The translations under genes were made by a program, and so were the position numbers. DNA of 64,000 nucleotides from Streptomyces asiaticus (GTDB lineage Bacteria; Actinomycetota; Actinomycetes; Streptomycetales; Streptomycetaceae), in contig NZ_JAGSHX010000006.1 of assembly GCF_018138715.1 (NCBI RefSeq), positions 8,618,001-8,682,000 of the forward strand, read 5' to 3'. The notes under the pieces are model-generated. The model had not been told where the DNA came from, searched no databases, and was given only the letters and a program-made list of their open reading frames with translations. This document shows, piece after piece, positions 1-9,204 of the stretch. Numbering within the stretch: the stretch's first letter is position 1; each line of letters opens with the position of its first letter.

Positions 1-92
1 GTATCGGCGATCAGCTCGGCGCGGGACGCGCCGGACGCGGAGGCGGACGGGGCGGCGCCGGAAGCGGAAGCGGCGGTTCGATCAGCGGTCAT
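1..92 (-). CDS. TetR-family regulator, N-terminus only (partial)
   Basis: An ATG start read leftward at 92 opens a frame that runs off the left edge, so only about 30 residues are visible. They form an Ala/Ser/Gly-rich leader ending in SRAELIAD, which resembles the stretch just before helix 1 of TetR-type DNA-binding domains. The gene is divergent from the flavin monooxygenase at 179, and the gap holds two matched palindromes, the usual arrangement for a TetR repressor controlling itself and a neighbouring oxidoreductase. The family call rests on this layout and a few residues, because the helix-turn-helix itself lies outside the window. Confidence 0.55.
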   Translation of the reverse strand, partial: MTADRTAASASGAAPSASASGASRAELIAD

Positions 93-122
93 GGGGCCAA
101 CCTAAGCCCATCCGTCACGCGT

Positions 123-163
123 ACTACGGGTGTAGTAACGTAAGTGAGTACTACACCTGTAGT
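123..163. promoter_or_regulatory. Twin palindromic operators between divergent genes
   Basis: Two 14-bp palindromes with identical arms, ACTAC-N4-GTAGT, lie at 123-136 and 150-163, 27 bp apart start to start. The centres differ (GGGT and ACCT). They fill the 86-bp gap between the TetR-like gene and the monooxygenase. The second ends 15 bp before the monooxygenase ATG, just upstream of its GGAGGA ribosome site. Identical arms in two copies argue for a real repressor site; that the TetR-like protein is the ligand-responsive repressor is inferred from position. Confidence 0.7.
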
Positions 164-178
164 TGGTCTGGAGGAGTC

Positions 179-1378
179 ATGCAGCAGCCCCGTGCCGTCG
201 TCATCGGTGCCGGAGTCGGCGGGCTCACCGCCGCCGCGGCCCTGCACCGCCGCGGCTGGTCCATCACCGTCCTGGAGCGGGCCGCCCGCCTCGAGCCGGT
301 CGGCGCCGGAATCTCCCTCGCCGCCAACTCCCAGCGCGCCCTGGACGCCATCGATCTCGGCGACGACGTGCGCGCGCTCGCCGCCTGGCAGGGCGGCGGC
401 GGACTGCGCACCCCCGGCGGCCGCTGGCTCTCCCGGATGGACAGCGCCACCATGGCCGAGCGCTTCGGCGGCCCGCTGGTCCTCCTCCACCGGGCCACCC
501 TCGTCGATCTGCTCGTCTCCCGGCTGCCCCAGGGCGCGGTCCGCACCGGGACCGCCGCCCGGCTGGCCGACCCCGGCGCCGCCGACCGCCCGGCCCGGGT
601 CACCACCGAGGACGGCGACCACGAGGCGGACCTCGTCATCGGCGCCGACGGCATCGACTCGGCCGTCCGCCGCGCGCTCTTCCCGGACCACCCCGGGCCC
701 CGCTACGCCGGATTCACCACCTGGCGTGTCGTCATCCCCGCCCCCGACCGGCCGTTCGAGCCGCACGAGACCTGGGGGAGGGGCCGGATCTGGGGCACCC
801 AGCCGCTCAAGGACGGCCGGGTCTACGCCTACGCGGCGGCCGTCGCCCCGCCCGGCGGCCGGGCCCCGGACGACGAGCGGTCCGCACTGCTGCGGCTCTA
901 CGGCGACTGGCACCGGCCCGTCCCCGACGTCCTCGCCGCCGTCGCGCCCCCGGACGTGCTGCGCCATGACATCCGGTACATGGCCGAGCCGCTGCCCGCC
1001 TACCACCGGGGCCGGGTCGCCCTCCTCGGCGACGCCGCCCATGCGATGGCCCCCACGATGGGGCAGGGCGGCAACCAGGCCATCGAGGACGCCGTCGTCC
1101 TCGCCCACCAGCTGGCCCCCGGCATCGCCGACCCCTCCGCCGCACTGGCCGCCTACACCCGCGACCGGCTGCCCCGCACCATGGACGTGGTGCGCCGCTC
1201 GGCGCGCACCGCCCGCATGATCACCCTCACCAGTGCCCCCGCCGTCGCCCTGCGCGACGCCGCGATCGCCGCCGTCGGTCGCCTCGCCCCCGGTCTCGCC
1301 CTCCGCTCCTTCGACGGCATCGCCGACTGGTCTCCGCCCACCTCCACGTATCCTGCGGGGGCACAGCGGAAGGCGTGA
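179..1378 (+). CDS. FAD-dependent monooxygenase (aromatic hydroxylase family)
   Basis: A 399-residue flavoprotein of the class A aromatic hydroxylase type (salicylate hydroxylase/PhzS-like). The N-terminal Rossmann signature GAGVGG is at residues 10-15. DLVIGADG near residue 155 is the second nucleotide-binding motif, and GDAAHAMAP near residue 280 is the FAD ribityl/phosphate motif, followed by GQGGNQAIEDA. These enzymes use NAD(P)H and O2 to hydroxylate an aromatic or polyketide-like substrate, which cannot be read from the sequence. ATG 179 follows GGAGGA at good spacing. The gene is divergent from a TetR-like regulator with two operators between them, so expression is probably induced by a small molecule. 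The next gene begins within a few bases of its stop, so the two may be cotranscribed. Confidence 0.85.
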   Translation: MQQPRAVVIGAGVGGLTAAAALHRRGWSITVLERAARLEPVGAGISLAANSQRALDAIDLGDDVRALAAWQGGGGLRTPGGRWLSRMDSATMAERFGGPLVLLHRATLVDLLVSRLPQGAVRTGTAARLADPGAADRPARVTTEDGDHEADLVIGADGIDSAVRRALFPDHPGPRYAGFTTWRVVIPAPDRPFEPHETWGRGRIWGTQPLKDGRVYAYAAAVAPPGGRAPDDERSALLRLYGDWHRPVPDVLAAVAPPDVLRHDIRYMAEPLPAYHRGRVALLGDAAHAMAPTMGQGGNQAIEDAVVLAHQLAPGIADPSAALAAYTRDRLPRTMDVVRRSARTARMITLTSAPAVALRDAAIAAVGRLAPGLALRSFDGIADWSPPTSTYPAGAQRKA

Positions 1379-1401
1379 TCGGAAGAGACCGGGGAGAACA
1401 T

Positions 1402-2364
1402 ATGAGGGTCGGCTGCGTCGGGCTCGGCGACATCGCGCAGAAGGCGTATCTGCCCGTGCTGATGGCCCGTCCCGGCCTGGAGCCGCATCTCCACACCCGC
1501 ACCCCGGCCACCCTCCAGCGGGTCGCCGACAGCTATCGCGTCCCCGGAGCCCAGCGCCACGCCGACCTGGACTCGCTGCTCGCGGCCGGGCTCGACGCGG
1601 CCTTCGTACACGCCCCGACCGACACCCACGCCGATCTCGTCACCCGGCTGCTCGAGGCCGGGGTGCCCACGTACGTGGACAAGCCGCTCGCGTACCACCT
1701 CGCCGACAGCGAGCGGCTCGTGCGGCTCGCCGAGGAGCGCGGGGTGAGCCTGATGGTCGGCTTCAACCGGCGTTACGCGCCCGGCTACGCCCAGTGCCTG
1801 GACCATCCGCGCGATCTGATCCTGCTCCAGAAGAACCGCGTCGGCCTCGCCGAGGACCCGCGCACCCTGGTCCTGGACGACTTCATCCACGTGGTCGACA
1901 CGCTGCGCTTCCTCGCGCCCGGACCGGTGGACCACATCGATGTGCGCGCCAGGGTCCGCGGCGGGCTGATACACCATGTGCTGCTCCAGCTGTCCGGGGA
2001 CGGGTTCACCGCGCTCGGCGTGATGAACCGGATGAGCGGCTCCACCGAGGAGGTCCTGGAGGTCTCCGGCCAGGACACCAAGCGGCAGGTGCTCAACCTC
2101 GCCGAGGTGATCGACCACAAGGGCCAGCCGAGCGTGCGCCGCCGGGGCGACTGGGTGCCGGTGGCGCGGCAGCGCGGGATCGAGCAGATCACCGACGCCT
2201 TCCTGGACGCGGTGCGCGCCGGGCGGCGGATCGGCGCCGAGGACCCGCTGCGCACCCATGAGCTGTGCGAACGGGTCGTCAGGGACGCCCTGGAATCGGC
2301 TGGTCTGTCCGCCGCTCCGACGGCTGGTCCGGCTGGTCCGGCCGGCGGTCCGTCCGCCGTCTGA
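1402..2364 (+). CDS. Gfo/Idh/MocA-family oxidoreductase
   Basis: About 320 residues. The N-terminal NAD(P)-binding fold starts with MRVGCVGLGDIA. The usual catalytic EKP motif appears as YVDKPLAYH near residue 93, so the key lysine is kept. DDFIHVVDTLRFL resembles the conserved C-terminal-domain helix. Family members oxidise or reduce a hydroxyl on sugars, inositols or similar substrates; the substrate here is unknown. I chose ATG 1402 because GGGGAGAA lies just upstream; a GTG at 1375 would overlap the preceding stop by 4 bp and is the alternative. The C-terminus is Ala/Gly/Pro-rich and its last 86 bp overlap the convergent lnt gene. It probably shares a transcript with the monooxygenase before it. 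Confidence 0.8.
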   Translation: MRVGCVGLGDIAQKAYLPVLMARPGLEPHLHTRTPATLQRVADSYRVPGAQRHADLDSLLAAGLDAAFVHAPTDTHADLVTRLLEAGVPTYVDKPLAYHLADSERLVRLAEERGVSLMVGFNRRYAPGYAQCLDHPRDLILLQKNRVGLAEDPRTLVLDDFIHVVDTLRFLAPGPVDHIDVRARVRGGLIHHVLLQLSGDGFTALGVMNRMSGSTEEVLEVSGQDTKRQVLNLAEVIDHKGQPSVRRRGDWVPVARQRGIEQITDAFLDAVRAGRRIGAEDPLRTHELCERVVRDALESAGLSAAPTAGPAGPAGGPSAV

Positions 2365-3868
2365 GCGCCCGGCCCCCCTCGACGGCGCAGAAGACGCCGA
2401 GCGCCGCCATCGCCCCGTACGCCGGCCAGGGTCCGATCCGCACATACGGGCTGGTGCCCTGCCCCAGCGGCACCGTGTAGACGGTGGCCGCGCTGGTGCC
2501 GGTGGACATCCGGTGGCCCACCGGCTCGCCGCGCGGCCCGAACACCGCGCTCTCCCCGGTCAGCGTGGCATGCACCATCGGCCGCCAGGTCTCGGCGGCG
2601 CGCAGCGCGGCCAGCGAGGCGTGCTGCGCCGGCGCCCAGCTCTTCTGGAAGGTCGAGGTCGAGGACTGGACGACGAGCACCCGCGCCCCGTCCCGCACCA
2701 GGTTCCGGCTCATGTCCGGGAACGCCGACTCGAAGCACACCAGCGGCCCGATCCGCAGGGAATCCGGCAGCTTCATCACCACTGGTTCGGTGCCCCGGTG
2801 GCGGTCCTCACCGGCCGCCTTGCCCACCGAGGTGGCCCAGCCCAGCAGCGGCCGGGCCGGGATGTACTCCCCGAAGGGGACCAGCCGCATCTTGTCGTAG
2901 CGCTGCCCCGTCGGGCCGTCCGGCCCGATCAGCACCGAGCTCTTGTAGATGCCGGGCATATCGCCGCGCCGCGCGTCCACGTTGACCAGCAGATCCGCGC
3001 CGGCCGTCCGGGACAGCGCGGTCAGCCGCCCGCGCAGCTGCGGATGGGTGGTCAGATCCTGGGCCACGCTGCTCTCGCCCCACACCACCAGGTCGACACC
3101 GCGGCCGGCCAGCTGCCGGGTCAGCTCCGCGCTGCGCTCGAAGCGCGGCCCCGGCCCGAGGATGACCCCCGGCTGCACCACCGCGATCCGCGCCGTCCCG
3201 GGCTCCTTGGCCTGCGGCACCCAGGCCCATGTCCCGGCCACCGTGGCGCCGCACGCGGCGAGCCCGGCCAGCGCCACCGTACGGGCCCGGGCCACCGCGA
3301 TCAGCACGGTCACCGCGACATTCACCAGGACCAGCAGAAACCCGAGCAGCCAGACCCCGCCCACCGAGGCCAGCCGCAGCGCGGGCGCCACCTGCCACTG
3401 GCTGGCGCCCAGCAGCCCCCAGGGCCCGCCGAGATACTGCCAGGACCGGGCCAGCTCGGCCATCAGCCAGACGGACGGCAGCAGCACCAGCGCCGCCGCC
3501 ACCCGCCCGGCACCCGGGCGGCCGTGCAGCAGCCGGTGCGTCAGCCACCCCCAGGGCGCCCACAACAGCCCCAGCAGCAGCGCCAGGAGCACGATGAACA
3601 CATGCAGGCTCGGCATCAGCCAGTGGTGCACCGCGAGCAGGAACCCGGCGCCGCCCAGCCAGCCGTCCCGCATCGCCCGGCGGCCGGTGGGCGCCGAGCG
3701 CATCAGCAGCAGCCAGGGCACCAGGGCCACATACGCCCACCACCAGAGCGAGGGCGCGGGGAAGGCCAGTGCGGGCAGCGCGCCCGCCAGCAGCGCCATC
3801 GCGCCCCGCCACCACGGGGAGGCCAGCCGCCGCCCCCACAGGTCCTCGCCGCCGACCGGCCTCCGCAC
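2279..3868 (-). CDS. lnt: Apolipoprotein N-acyltransferase
   Basis: About 529 residues. The N-terminal half has several hydrophobic helices (for example ALLAGALPALAFPAPSLWWW and FIVLLALLLGLLW). The C-terminal half is a carbon-nitrogen hydrolase (nitrilase) domain with the Glu-Lys-Cys triad visible in VVWGESSV, YDKMRLVPFGEY and PLVCFESAF. Lnt adds the third acyl chain to the N-terminal cysteine of lipoproteins in the membrane. Actinobacteria carry such enzymes although they have no outer membrane. The GTG at 3868 is preferred because AGGAGGGGGG lies about 6 bases upstream; an in-frame ATG at 3958 would add an unlikely leader and touch the stop of the upstream gene. Its 3' end overlaps the convergent oxidoreductase by 86 bp. 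Confidence 0.9.
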   Translation of the reverse strand: MRRPVGGEDLWGRRLASPWWRGAMALLAGALPALAFPAPSLWWWAYVALVPWLLLMRSAPTGRRAMRDGWLGGAGFLLAVHHWLMPSLHVFIVLLALLLGLLWAPWGWLTHRLLHGRPGAGRVAAALVLLPSVWLMAELARSWQYLGGPWGLLGASQWQVAPALRLASVGGVWLLGFLLVLVNVAVTVLIAVARARTVALAGLAACGATVAGTWAWVPQAKEPGTARIAVVQPGVILGPGPRFERSAELTRQLAGRGVDLVVWGESSVAQDLTTHPQLRGRLTALSRTAGADLLVNVDARRGDMPGIYKSSVLIGPDGPTGQRYDKMRLVPFGEYIPARPLLGWATSVGKAAGEDRHRGTEPVVMKLPDSLRIGPLVCFESAFPDMSRNLVRDGARVLVVQSSTSTFQKSWAPAQHASLAALRAAETWRPMVHATLTGESAVFGPRGEPVGHRMSTGTSAATVYTVPLGQGTSPYVRIGPWPAYGAMAALGVFCAVEGGRALRRRTDRRPDQPDQPSERRTDQPIPGRP

Positions 3869-3954
3869 CTCGGATGCCCCCCTCCTGTTGGCACAAGGCC
3901 AGTGTGCGGGAGTCAGCCGATCATGAACAGGGCAGGGGTGCGCCGGAGCGTGCT

Positions 3955-6426
3955 TCATGCCGCATCCGGGAGGTCGCGTTCCGGGAGGTCCCGTTCGGGG
4001 AGGTCTTGTTCGGCCCAGATGAGCTTGCCGCCCTCGGTGTAGCGGGTGCCCCAGCGGCGGGTCAGCTGGGCGACGAGGAACAGCCCCCGGCCGCCCTCGT
4101 CGGTGGTGCGGGCGTGGCGCAGCCGCGGCGAGGTGTTGCTGGTGTCGGTGACCTCGCAGATCAGCACGTCGTGCCGGATCAGCCGCAGCCGGATGGGGCC
4201 GGTGCCGTGGCGGATGGCGTTGGTGACCAGCTCGCTGACGATCAGTTCCGTGGTCGTCATCAGCTCGTCCAGCTCCCACTCGGCGAGCTGGCGCATGGCC
4301 AGGGAGCGGGCACTGGCGACGACGGCCGGATCGGAGGGCAGGTCCCAGGAGACGACATGTCCGGTGCCCAGACCGTGCGTACGGGCCAGCAGCAGGGCCA
4401 CGTCGTCGGTCTGCGGGGAGGTCAGCAGGGTGTCGACCACCGTGCGGCAGAGCTCCTCCAGCGGCAGCACGGCCTGGCCGAGGGCGTTGCTCAGCCGGCT
4501 GAGGCCGACGTCGATGTCCTGGTCGCAGGTCTCGATGAGCCCGTCGGTGTAGAGGGCGATCAGGCTTCCGGCGGGCAGCTCCAGCTCCGCCGACTCGAAC
4601 GGCAGCGACCCCAGGCCCAGCGGGGGACCGGCGGGCAGCGCGGGGAAGGTGACCTCGCCCGAGGGGTCCACGATCGCGGGGGTCGGGTGGCCCGCCCGCG
4701 CCATCGTGCACCGCCGGGTGACCGGGTCGTAGATCGCGTACAGACACGTGGCGCCCATCACCGCGGCCGCCACGCCCTCCTGTCCTGCCTCCTCCTCGGT
4801 GAGCCGGATGACCAGGTCGTCGAGGTGGGCCAGCAGTTCCTCGGGCGGCAGGTCCATGTCGGCGAGCGTGTGCACGGCGGTGCGCAACCGCCCCATGGTG
4901 GCCGCGGCGTTGATGCCGTGCCCGACCACGTCGCCGACCACCAGCGCCACCCTGGCGCCGGACAGCGGGATCACATCGAACCAGTCGCCGCCGACCCCGT
5001 TGCGCGCGTCCGTGGGCAGATAGCGCGAGGCCACCTCGACGGCCTGGCCGCCGCTCAGGGCGTGCGGCAGCAGACTGCGCTGGAGGGCCAGCGCGGTGGC
5101 GTGCTCACGGCTGTAGCGGCGGGCGTTGTCGATGTTCAGCGCCGCCCGTGCGACCAGCTCCTCGGCGAGCAGCAGATCGTCCTCCTCGAACGGGTCCGGA
5201 TGGTCGGAGCGGACGAACGAGGCCACGCCCAGGACGGCGCCGCGGGCGCAGATCGGGACCACGATCAACGAGCGCATCCCGAATTCGTGCACCTTCCGCG
5301 TCCGGTCCGGGTCCTCGCCGCTCCACGCTTGCAGGGCGACGTCCAGCTCCGGATCCAGCACCGCCTCTCCCTCGAGGAAGCTACAGGCGAAGGGCGACGC
5401 CGGGGAGATGGTGATCGGATCACCGCGCGCCGCGATGGACTCGGGGCAGCCCTCGTGGATGGACGTCTGGCCGGCGCGCCGGAAGGGCGGGATGGCCCGG
5501 GGGGGCCGCGCCGAGGGCTCCTCGCCGCGCAGGACGGACTCCAGCAGATCCACGGTGACGAAGTCGGCGAGCCTGGGCACCGCGAAGTCGGCCACCTCCT
5601 GCGCGGTGCGCATGACGTCCAGCGTGCTGCCGATCTGCTCGCCGGCCTCGTTCAGCAGGGCCAGCCGCTCCCGGGCCCGCCAGCGGTCGGTGACGTCGAT
5701 GACCATGTGGCACACGGCCACCGGACGGCCCTCGGCGTTGTCCAGGCGGAAGAAGGAGGTCGAGTACGCGTGCTCGCGGTGGGGCGCGGCCATCGTCCAG
5801 CCCCGGTACTCGTAGTCGATCACCGGCTTGCCGGTCTTCAGTACCTGCCGCAGCTGTGCCTCGAGCGCCTCGGTGTCCACCCCCGGCAGGCACTCCGCCA
5901 TCCGGCGCCCTATCCGCTGCTCACGGGGTAGCCCGCCGTAGCGCTCCAGCGTGTCGTTGAGCCACACATACCGCAGATCCGGGCTGAGCACGGCGATCCC
6001 GACCGGCGACCGGGTGAGGAACGCCTGGAGCAGCGAGCCGCTGAGCGCCCAGGTCGGGATGGAGCCCACATCGATCCCGGAGACCAGCCAGGAGACCTCG
6101 CCGTCCGGGTCGTGTATGGCGGAGACCCGCAGCCCCACCTCGATCCGGTGGCCGTCCCGGTGCCGGAGCCGGCCCAGACCTCCCCAGCCGTCGTGCTCCT
6201 GGCACCACGAGCCGATCGCCTCGGCCTTCGCCGCGTCCTCCGGCGCCGTCAGCAGCATCCTGGCCGACTGCTTCATCGCATCCGCCGCCGGATAGCCGAG
6301 GAGTCTCTCCGCCGTCGGGGTCCAGCCGATGATGGTCCCCGTGACGTCGATCAGCGCCGAGGCCGCATCCGCCATGTCGAACGGGACATGCGTCTCGGTC
6401 GGCGCGATTCCCTGGGGGATGGCCAT
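3955..6426 (-). CDS. PAS-PAS-GAF-SpoIIE phosphatase with HATPase domain
   Basis: About 823 residues. In order: a PAS domain (about 20-130, with TIIGWTPTAERLLGYPA), a second PAS (about 145-265), a GAF domain (about 285-460), a PP2C/SpoIIE phosphatase (about 490-690, GVGGDWFDVIPL and VVGDVVGHGINAA), and a GHKL ATPase (about 700-810, ELIVSELVTNAIRHG). Streptomyces has many such proteins. By analogy with RsbU/RsbW they dephosphorylate or phosphorylate anti-anti-sigma proteins in response to redox or ligand signals. The C-terminus carries a small 15-bp tandem repeat coding ERDLP twice. ATG 6426 is the first start in frame close to the PAS domain, with GGGACGG upstream. A decayed relative lies at 13.2-14.1 kb. 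Confidence 0.9.
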   Translation of the reverse strand: MAIPQGIAPTETHVPFDMADAASALIDVTGTIIGWTPTAERLLGYPAADAMKQSARMLLTAPEDAAKAEAIGSWCQEHDGWGGLGRLRHRDGHRIEVGLRVSAIHDPDGEVSWLVSGIDVGSIPTWALSGSLLQAFLTRSPVGIAVLSPDLRYVWLNDTLERYGGLPREQRIGRRMAECLPGVDTEALEAQLRQVLKTGKPVIDYEYRGWTMAAPHREHAYSTSFFRLDNAEGRPVAVCHMVIDVTDRWRARERLALLNEAGEQIGSTLDVMRTAQEVADFAVPRLADFVTVDLLESVLRGEEPSARPPRAIPPFRRAGQTSIHEGCPESIAARGDPITISPASPFACSFLEGEAVLDPELDVALQAWSGEDPDRTRKVHEFGMRSLIVVPICARGAVLGVASFVRSDHPDPFEEDDLLLAEELVARAALNIDNARRYSREHATALALQRSLLPHALSGGQAVEVASRYLPTDARNGVGGDWFDVIPLSGARVALVVGDVVGHGINAAATMGRLRTAVHTLADMDLPPEELLAHLDDLVIRLTEEEAGQEGVAAAVMGATCLYAIYDPVTRRCTMARAGHPTPAIVDPSGEVTFPALPAGPPLGLGSLPFESAELELPAGSLIALYTDGLIETCDQDIDVGLSRLSNALGQAVLPLEELCRTVVDTLLTSPQTDDVALLLARTHGLGTGHVVSWDLPSDPAVVASARSLAMRQLAEWELDELMTTTELIVSELVTNAIRHGTGPIRLRLIRHDVLICEVTDTSNTSPRLRHARTTDEGGRGLFLVAQLTRRWGTRYTEGGKLIWAEQDLPERDLPERDLPDAA

Positions 6427-6463
6427 CGCACCCGTCCCATCTGCGGATACATTTCCCTTAATA

Positions 6464-6816
6464 CTATGACTTCTGCGCCTCCCCGGCGGTGAACCGCACG
6501 GCGCGGCCGAGGCCCTGGCGCGCCTTGACGCCGTACGCGCGGTTGTGGGCCCGGACCACGATGGCCACCCCGGCCCGGTCGGGGGCCACGTCGACGGCGA
6601 CCACGGGCACATGGGCGCGCCGGGTGGCGCTCAGCCCGGGGGGGCGATGGTGGCGGAGTCGATCGGGGAGACGACCAGGCCCTTGACGTCCTTGGCCGGC
6701 AGATTGTCGATATCGGTGATCTGTTTGCCCGGGTCCGCACCGCCGCCGCGGCCCGCGGCGGCCGGGCCGCACAGCAGGAGCAGGGCCGCGGTGGCGGTGG
6801 CGAGGCGGTGGGGCAT
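6464..6816 (-). pseudogene. Remnant of a sugar ABC transporter binding protein
   Basis: A start at 6816 gives a signal-peptide-like sequence ([21 protein letters not shown]) followed directly by [31 protein letters not shown], then a stop. In another reading frame the homology continues with HVPVVAVDVAPDRAGVAIVV and NRAYGVKA, ending at TAG 6464. This is the pattern of an RbsB/Peripla_BP_4 sugar-binding protein, but about 30-50 residues after the signal peptide are missing, a frameshift splits the remainder, and the C-terminal two thirds are gone. No permease or ATPase gene is nearby. It fills most of the nearly 500-bp gap between the phosphatase and the ans operon. Confidence 0.7.
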
Positions 6817-6888
6817 GGGGTCTCCGACGCTCGGGACGAATACCTCATATCAATACAGAACGGGCGAAAATCAGAGGAAAGTCGACCC

Positions 6889-6919
6889 TTGACAACCCTC
6901 CGGTGTACGTCCGAGGATC
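6889..6919 (+). promoter_or_regulatory. Candidate promoter of the asparagine operon, possibly leaderless
   Basis: A perfect TTGACA lies at 6889-6894 and GAGGAT (close to the Streptomyces TAGGAT -10) at 6914-6919, with a long 19-bp spacer. Initiation 6-7 bp later would coincide with the GTG start at 6925, giving a leaderless transcript. TTGTCAGACA at 6931-6940 contains the GT-N3-AC core of FadR-type operators and could be an autoregulatory site. The spacer length makes this a candidate only. Confidence 0.35.
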
Positions 6920-6924
6920 GCCGC

Positions 6925-7680
6925 GTGAACTTGTCAGACAGCCAGACAGGTGGCTCCGGATTCGCCTCCCCTCGTCGCATCAGCGCGATGGAAGCGGTTC
7001 TCACCCACCTCCGGGAAGCGATCGAGCGCGGCGATTACGCGGTGGGGGACAAACTCCCCTCCGAGGCCGAGCTCTGCCGCCGCCTGGAGGTGAGCCGGCC
7101 GGTGCTCCGCGAGGCCCTCAGGGCCTTGCAGACGATGGGGCTGACCGCCTCGCGCACCGGCAAGGGCACCTTCGTCATCTCCAGCGGCCCGGTGGAGGAC
7201 CCCACCTTCGGCGACTACGCCGCGAGCGACCTGCTGGAGGTGCGCCGGCACATCGAGATCCCGGTGGCGGGCTACGCGGCGCTGCGCCGCTCCGCCGAGG
7301 ACCTCGACCACCTGTCCCATCTGCTGGAGCGGATGGAGCGGGAGACCGACACCACCGCATGGGTGGCGATGGACACGCTGTTCCATCTCGCCGTCGCCCA
7401 GGCGGCCCGGAACCCGGTCTTCCGGCGGGTCATCGAGGAGATCCGCGATGCCCTGGCCCGGCAGTCGGCATTTCTCAACGAACTCGGCGGCCGCCGCGAG
7501 CAGTCGAACCGGGAGCACCGGGCGATCGTCGAGGCGCTCGCCGACGGGTCCGAACACGACGCGGTGGGGGCCATGTCCCACCACCTCGAACGCGTGGAGA
7601 CCACCCTGACCTCCATCGTGCGGCCCGCCGCGGCGGACGACCGGACGACAGCACCGACAGAAGGCGGACAGCAGGCGTGA
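6925..7680 (+). CDS. GntR-family regulator, FadR/FCD subfamily
   Basis: About 251 residues. The winged helix covers about residues 15-90 ([30 protein letters not shown], then GKGTFV). The all-helical FCD ligand domain (about 105-230) has the metal/ligand positions [14 protein letters not shown] and [15 protein letters not shown] 6925 gives the normal N-terminus; a longer reading from 6808 would add an atypical leader. It overlaps the permease start by GTGA, so it heads a four-gene asparagine operon. It probably represses that operon until asparagine, aspartate or a downstream acid binds the FCD domain. Confidence 0.88.
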   Translation: MNLSDSQTGGSGFASPRRISAMEAVLTHLREAIERGDYAVGDKLPSEAELCRRLEVSRPVLREALRALQTMGLTASRTGKGTFVISSGPVEDPTFGDYAASDLLEVRRHIEIPVAGYAALRRSAEDLDHLSHLLERMERETDTTAWVAMDTLFHLAVAQAARNPVFRRVIEEIRDALARQSAFLNELGGRREQSNREHRAIVEALADGSEHDAVGAMSHHLERVETTLTSIVRPAAADDRTTAPTEGGQQA

Positions 7681-9116
7681 GCGAGCAGTCCCTCCGGCAA
7701 GAAGACCGCCAACAGCACCAGGCCGGGAGCCCCGCGCATGTGGACGCGGGCGACGCCGGTTACAGCAAGTCCCTCAAGGCCCGGCACGTCAACATGATCG
7801 CCATCGGCGGCGCCATCGGCACCGGCCTCTTCCTCGGCGCGGGCGGGCGGCTCAAGGACGCCGGGCCGTCACTGGCCCTGGCGTACGCGGTCTGCGGCCT
7901 CTTCGCCTTCCTGGTCGTACGCGCCCTGGGCGAGCTGGTGCTGCACCGGCCGTCCTCCGGCGCGTTCGTCTCCTACGCCCGTGAGTTCCTCGGCGAGAAG
8001 GGCGCCTTCGTCGCGGGCTGGATGTACTTCCTGAACTGGGCCACCACCGGGGTCGCCGACATCACGGCCGTGGCGACGTACACCCACTACTGGGGGATGT
8101 TCACCGAGATCCCGCAGTGGGCGATCGCCCTGGTCGCGCTGGCCGTGGTGCTCACGGTCAATCTGATCTCGGTGAAGATCTTCGGTGAGCTGGAGTTCTG
8201 GTTCGCGATCATCAAGGTCGGCGCGCTCGTCGTCTTCATGGCGATCGGCATCTTCCTGCTGGTCACCCGCGAGCAGGTGGCCGGTGGCAGCACCGGGCCC
8301 AGCCTGATCACCGACCACGGCGGCGTCTTCCCGCACGGTGTGCTGCCGATGCTGCTGGTCATCCAGGGCGTCGTCTTCGCCTACGCCTCCGTGGAACTGG
8401 TCGGCGTGGCCGCGGGCGAGACCGAGAACCCCGAGAAGATCATGCCCAAGGCGATCAACTCCATCATGTGGCGCGTGGCCCTGTTCTACGTCGGCTCCGT
8501 GGTGCTGCTCTCGATGCTGCTGCCCTCCGGCTCCTACTCGGGCGACGAGAGCCCGTTCGTCACCGTGCTGTCCAAGATCGGCGTCCCGGCGGCCGGCGGC
8601 GTGATGAACCTCGTCGTGCTCACCGCCGCGATGTCCAGCCTCAACTCGGGTCTGTACTCCACCGGCCGGATCCTGCGCTCGATGGCGATGTCCGGCTCCG
8701 CGCCCAAGTTCACCGGCACCATGAGCCGCACCCATGTGCCCTACGGAGGCATCCTGCTCACCGCCTTCTTCTGTGTGCTGGGCGTGGGCCTGAACTATGT
8801 GGTGCCGGACAAGGCGTTCGAGATCGTGCTCAACTTCGCCGCCATCGGCATCCTCTCGACCTGGGCCATCATCATGCTCTGTCATCTGCTGTTCTGGCGG
8901 CGCGCCCAGGCCGGTCAGGTCAGCCGCCCCGGCTACCGGCTCCCCGGCTCCCCGTACACCGAGATCGTCACCCTGGGCTTCCTCGCCTCCGTCCTCGTCC
9001 TGATGTGGGCGGACGGCGGCCCCAGCCGGCTGACCGTCATGGCGCTTCCGGCGATCCTGGCGGCGCTGGTCATCGGCTGGTACGTGGCCCGCAGCCGGAT
9101 GAAGGACCCCTCGTGA
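7677..9116 (+). CDS. ansP: L-asparagine permease (amino acid transporter, APC superfamily)
   Basis: A 479-residue, 12-helix transporter of the amino-acid-transporter (AAT) type. The start of TM1 carries [16 protein letters not shown], followed by [21 protein letters not shown], both hallmarks of the E. coli AnsP/CycA group. Asparagine specificity is inferred from the genes on either side (asparaginase and aspartase) together with its similarity to AnsP. GTG 7677 overlaps the regulator's stop by 4 bp, so translation is coupled. Confidence 0.85.
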   Translation: MSEQSLRQEDRQQHQAGSPAHVDAGDAGYSKSLKARHVNMIAIGGAIGTGLFLGAGGRLKDAGPSLALAYAVCGLFAFLVVRALGELVLHRPSSGAFVSYAREFLGEKGAFVAGWMYFLNWATTGVADITAVATYTHYWGMFTEIPQWAIALVALAVVLTVNLISVKIFGELEFWFAIIKVGALVVFMAIGIFLLVTREQVAGGSTGPSLITDHGGVFPHGVLPMLLVIQGVVFAYASVELVGVAAGETENPEKIMPKAINSIMWRVALFYVGSVVLLSMLLPSGSYSGDESPFVTVLSKIGVPAAGGVMNLVVLTAAMSSLNSGLYSTGRILRSMAMSGSAPKFTGTMSRTHVPYGGILLTAFFCVLGVGLNYVVPDKAFEIVLNFAAIGILSTWAIIMLCHLLFWRRAQAGQVSRPGYRLPGSPYTEIVTLGFLASVLVLMWADGGPSRLTVMALPAILAALVIGWYVARSRMKDPS

Positions 9117-9204
9117 GCCCCTACTGAGGAATCGTTTCTCCCCCGCGGCCGTACCACCCCCGGACGCCCTCTCCCTCCACCACCACCCGGAGGAATCCCA
9201 CCCC

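Noticed and set aside
1375..1401. GTG 1375 as the start of the Gfo/Idh/MocA gene
   Set aside because: ATG 1402 has the clear ribosome site and the usual N-terminus, although the 4-bp overlap makes 1375 possible.
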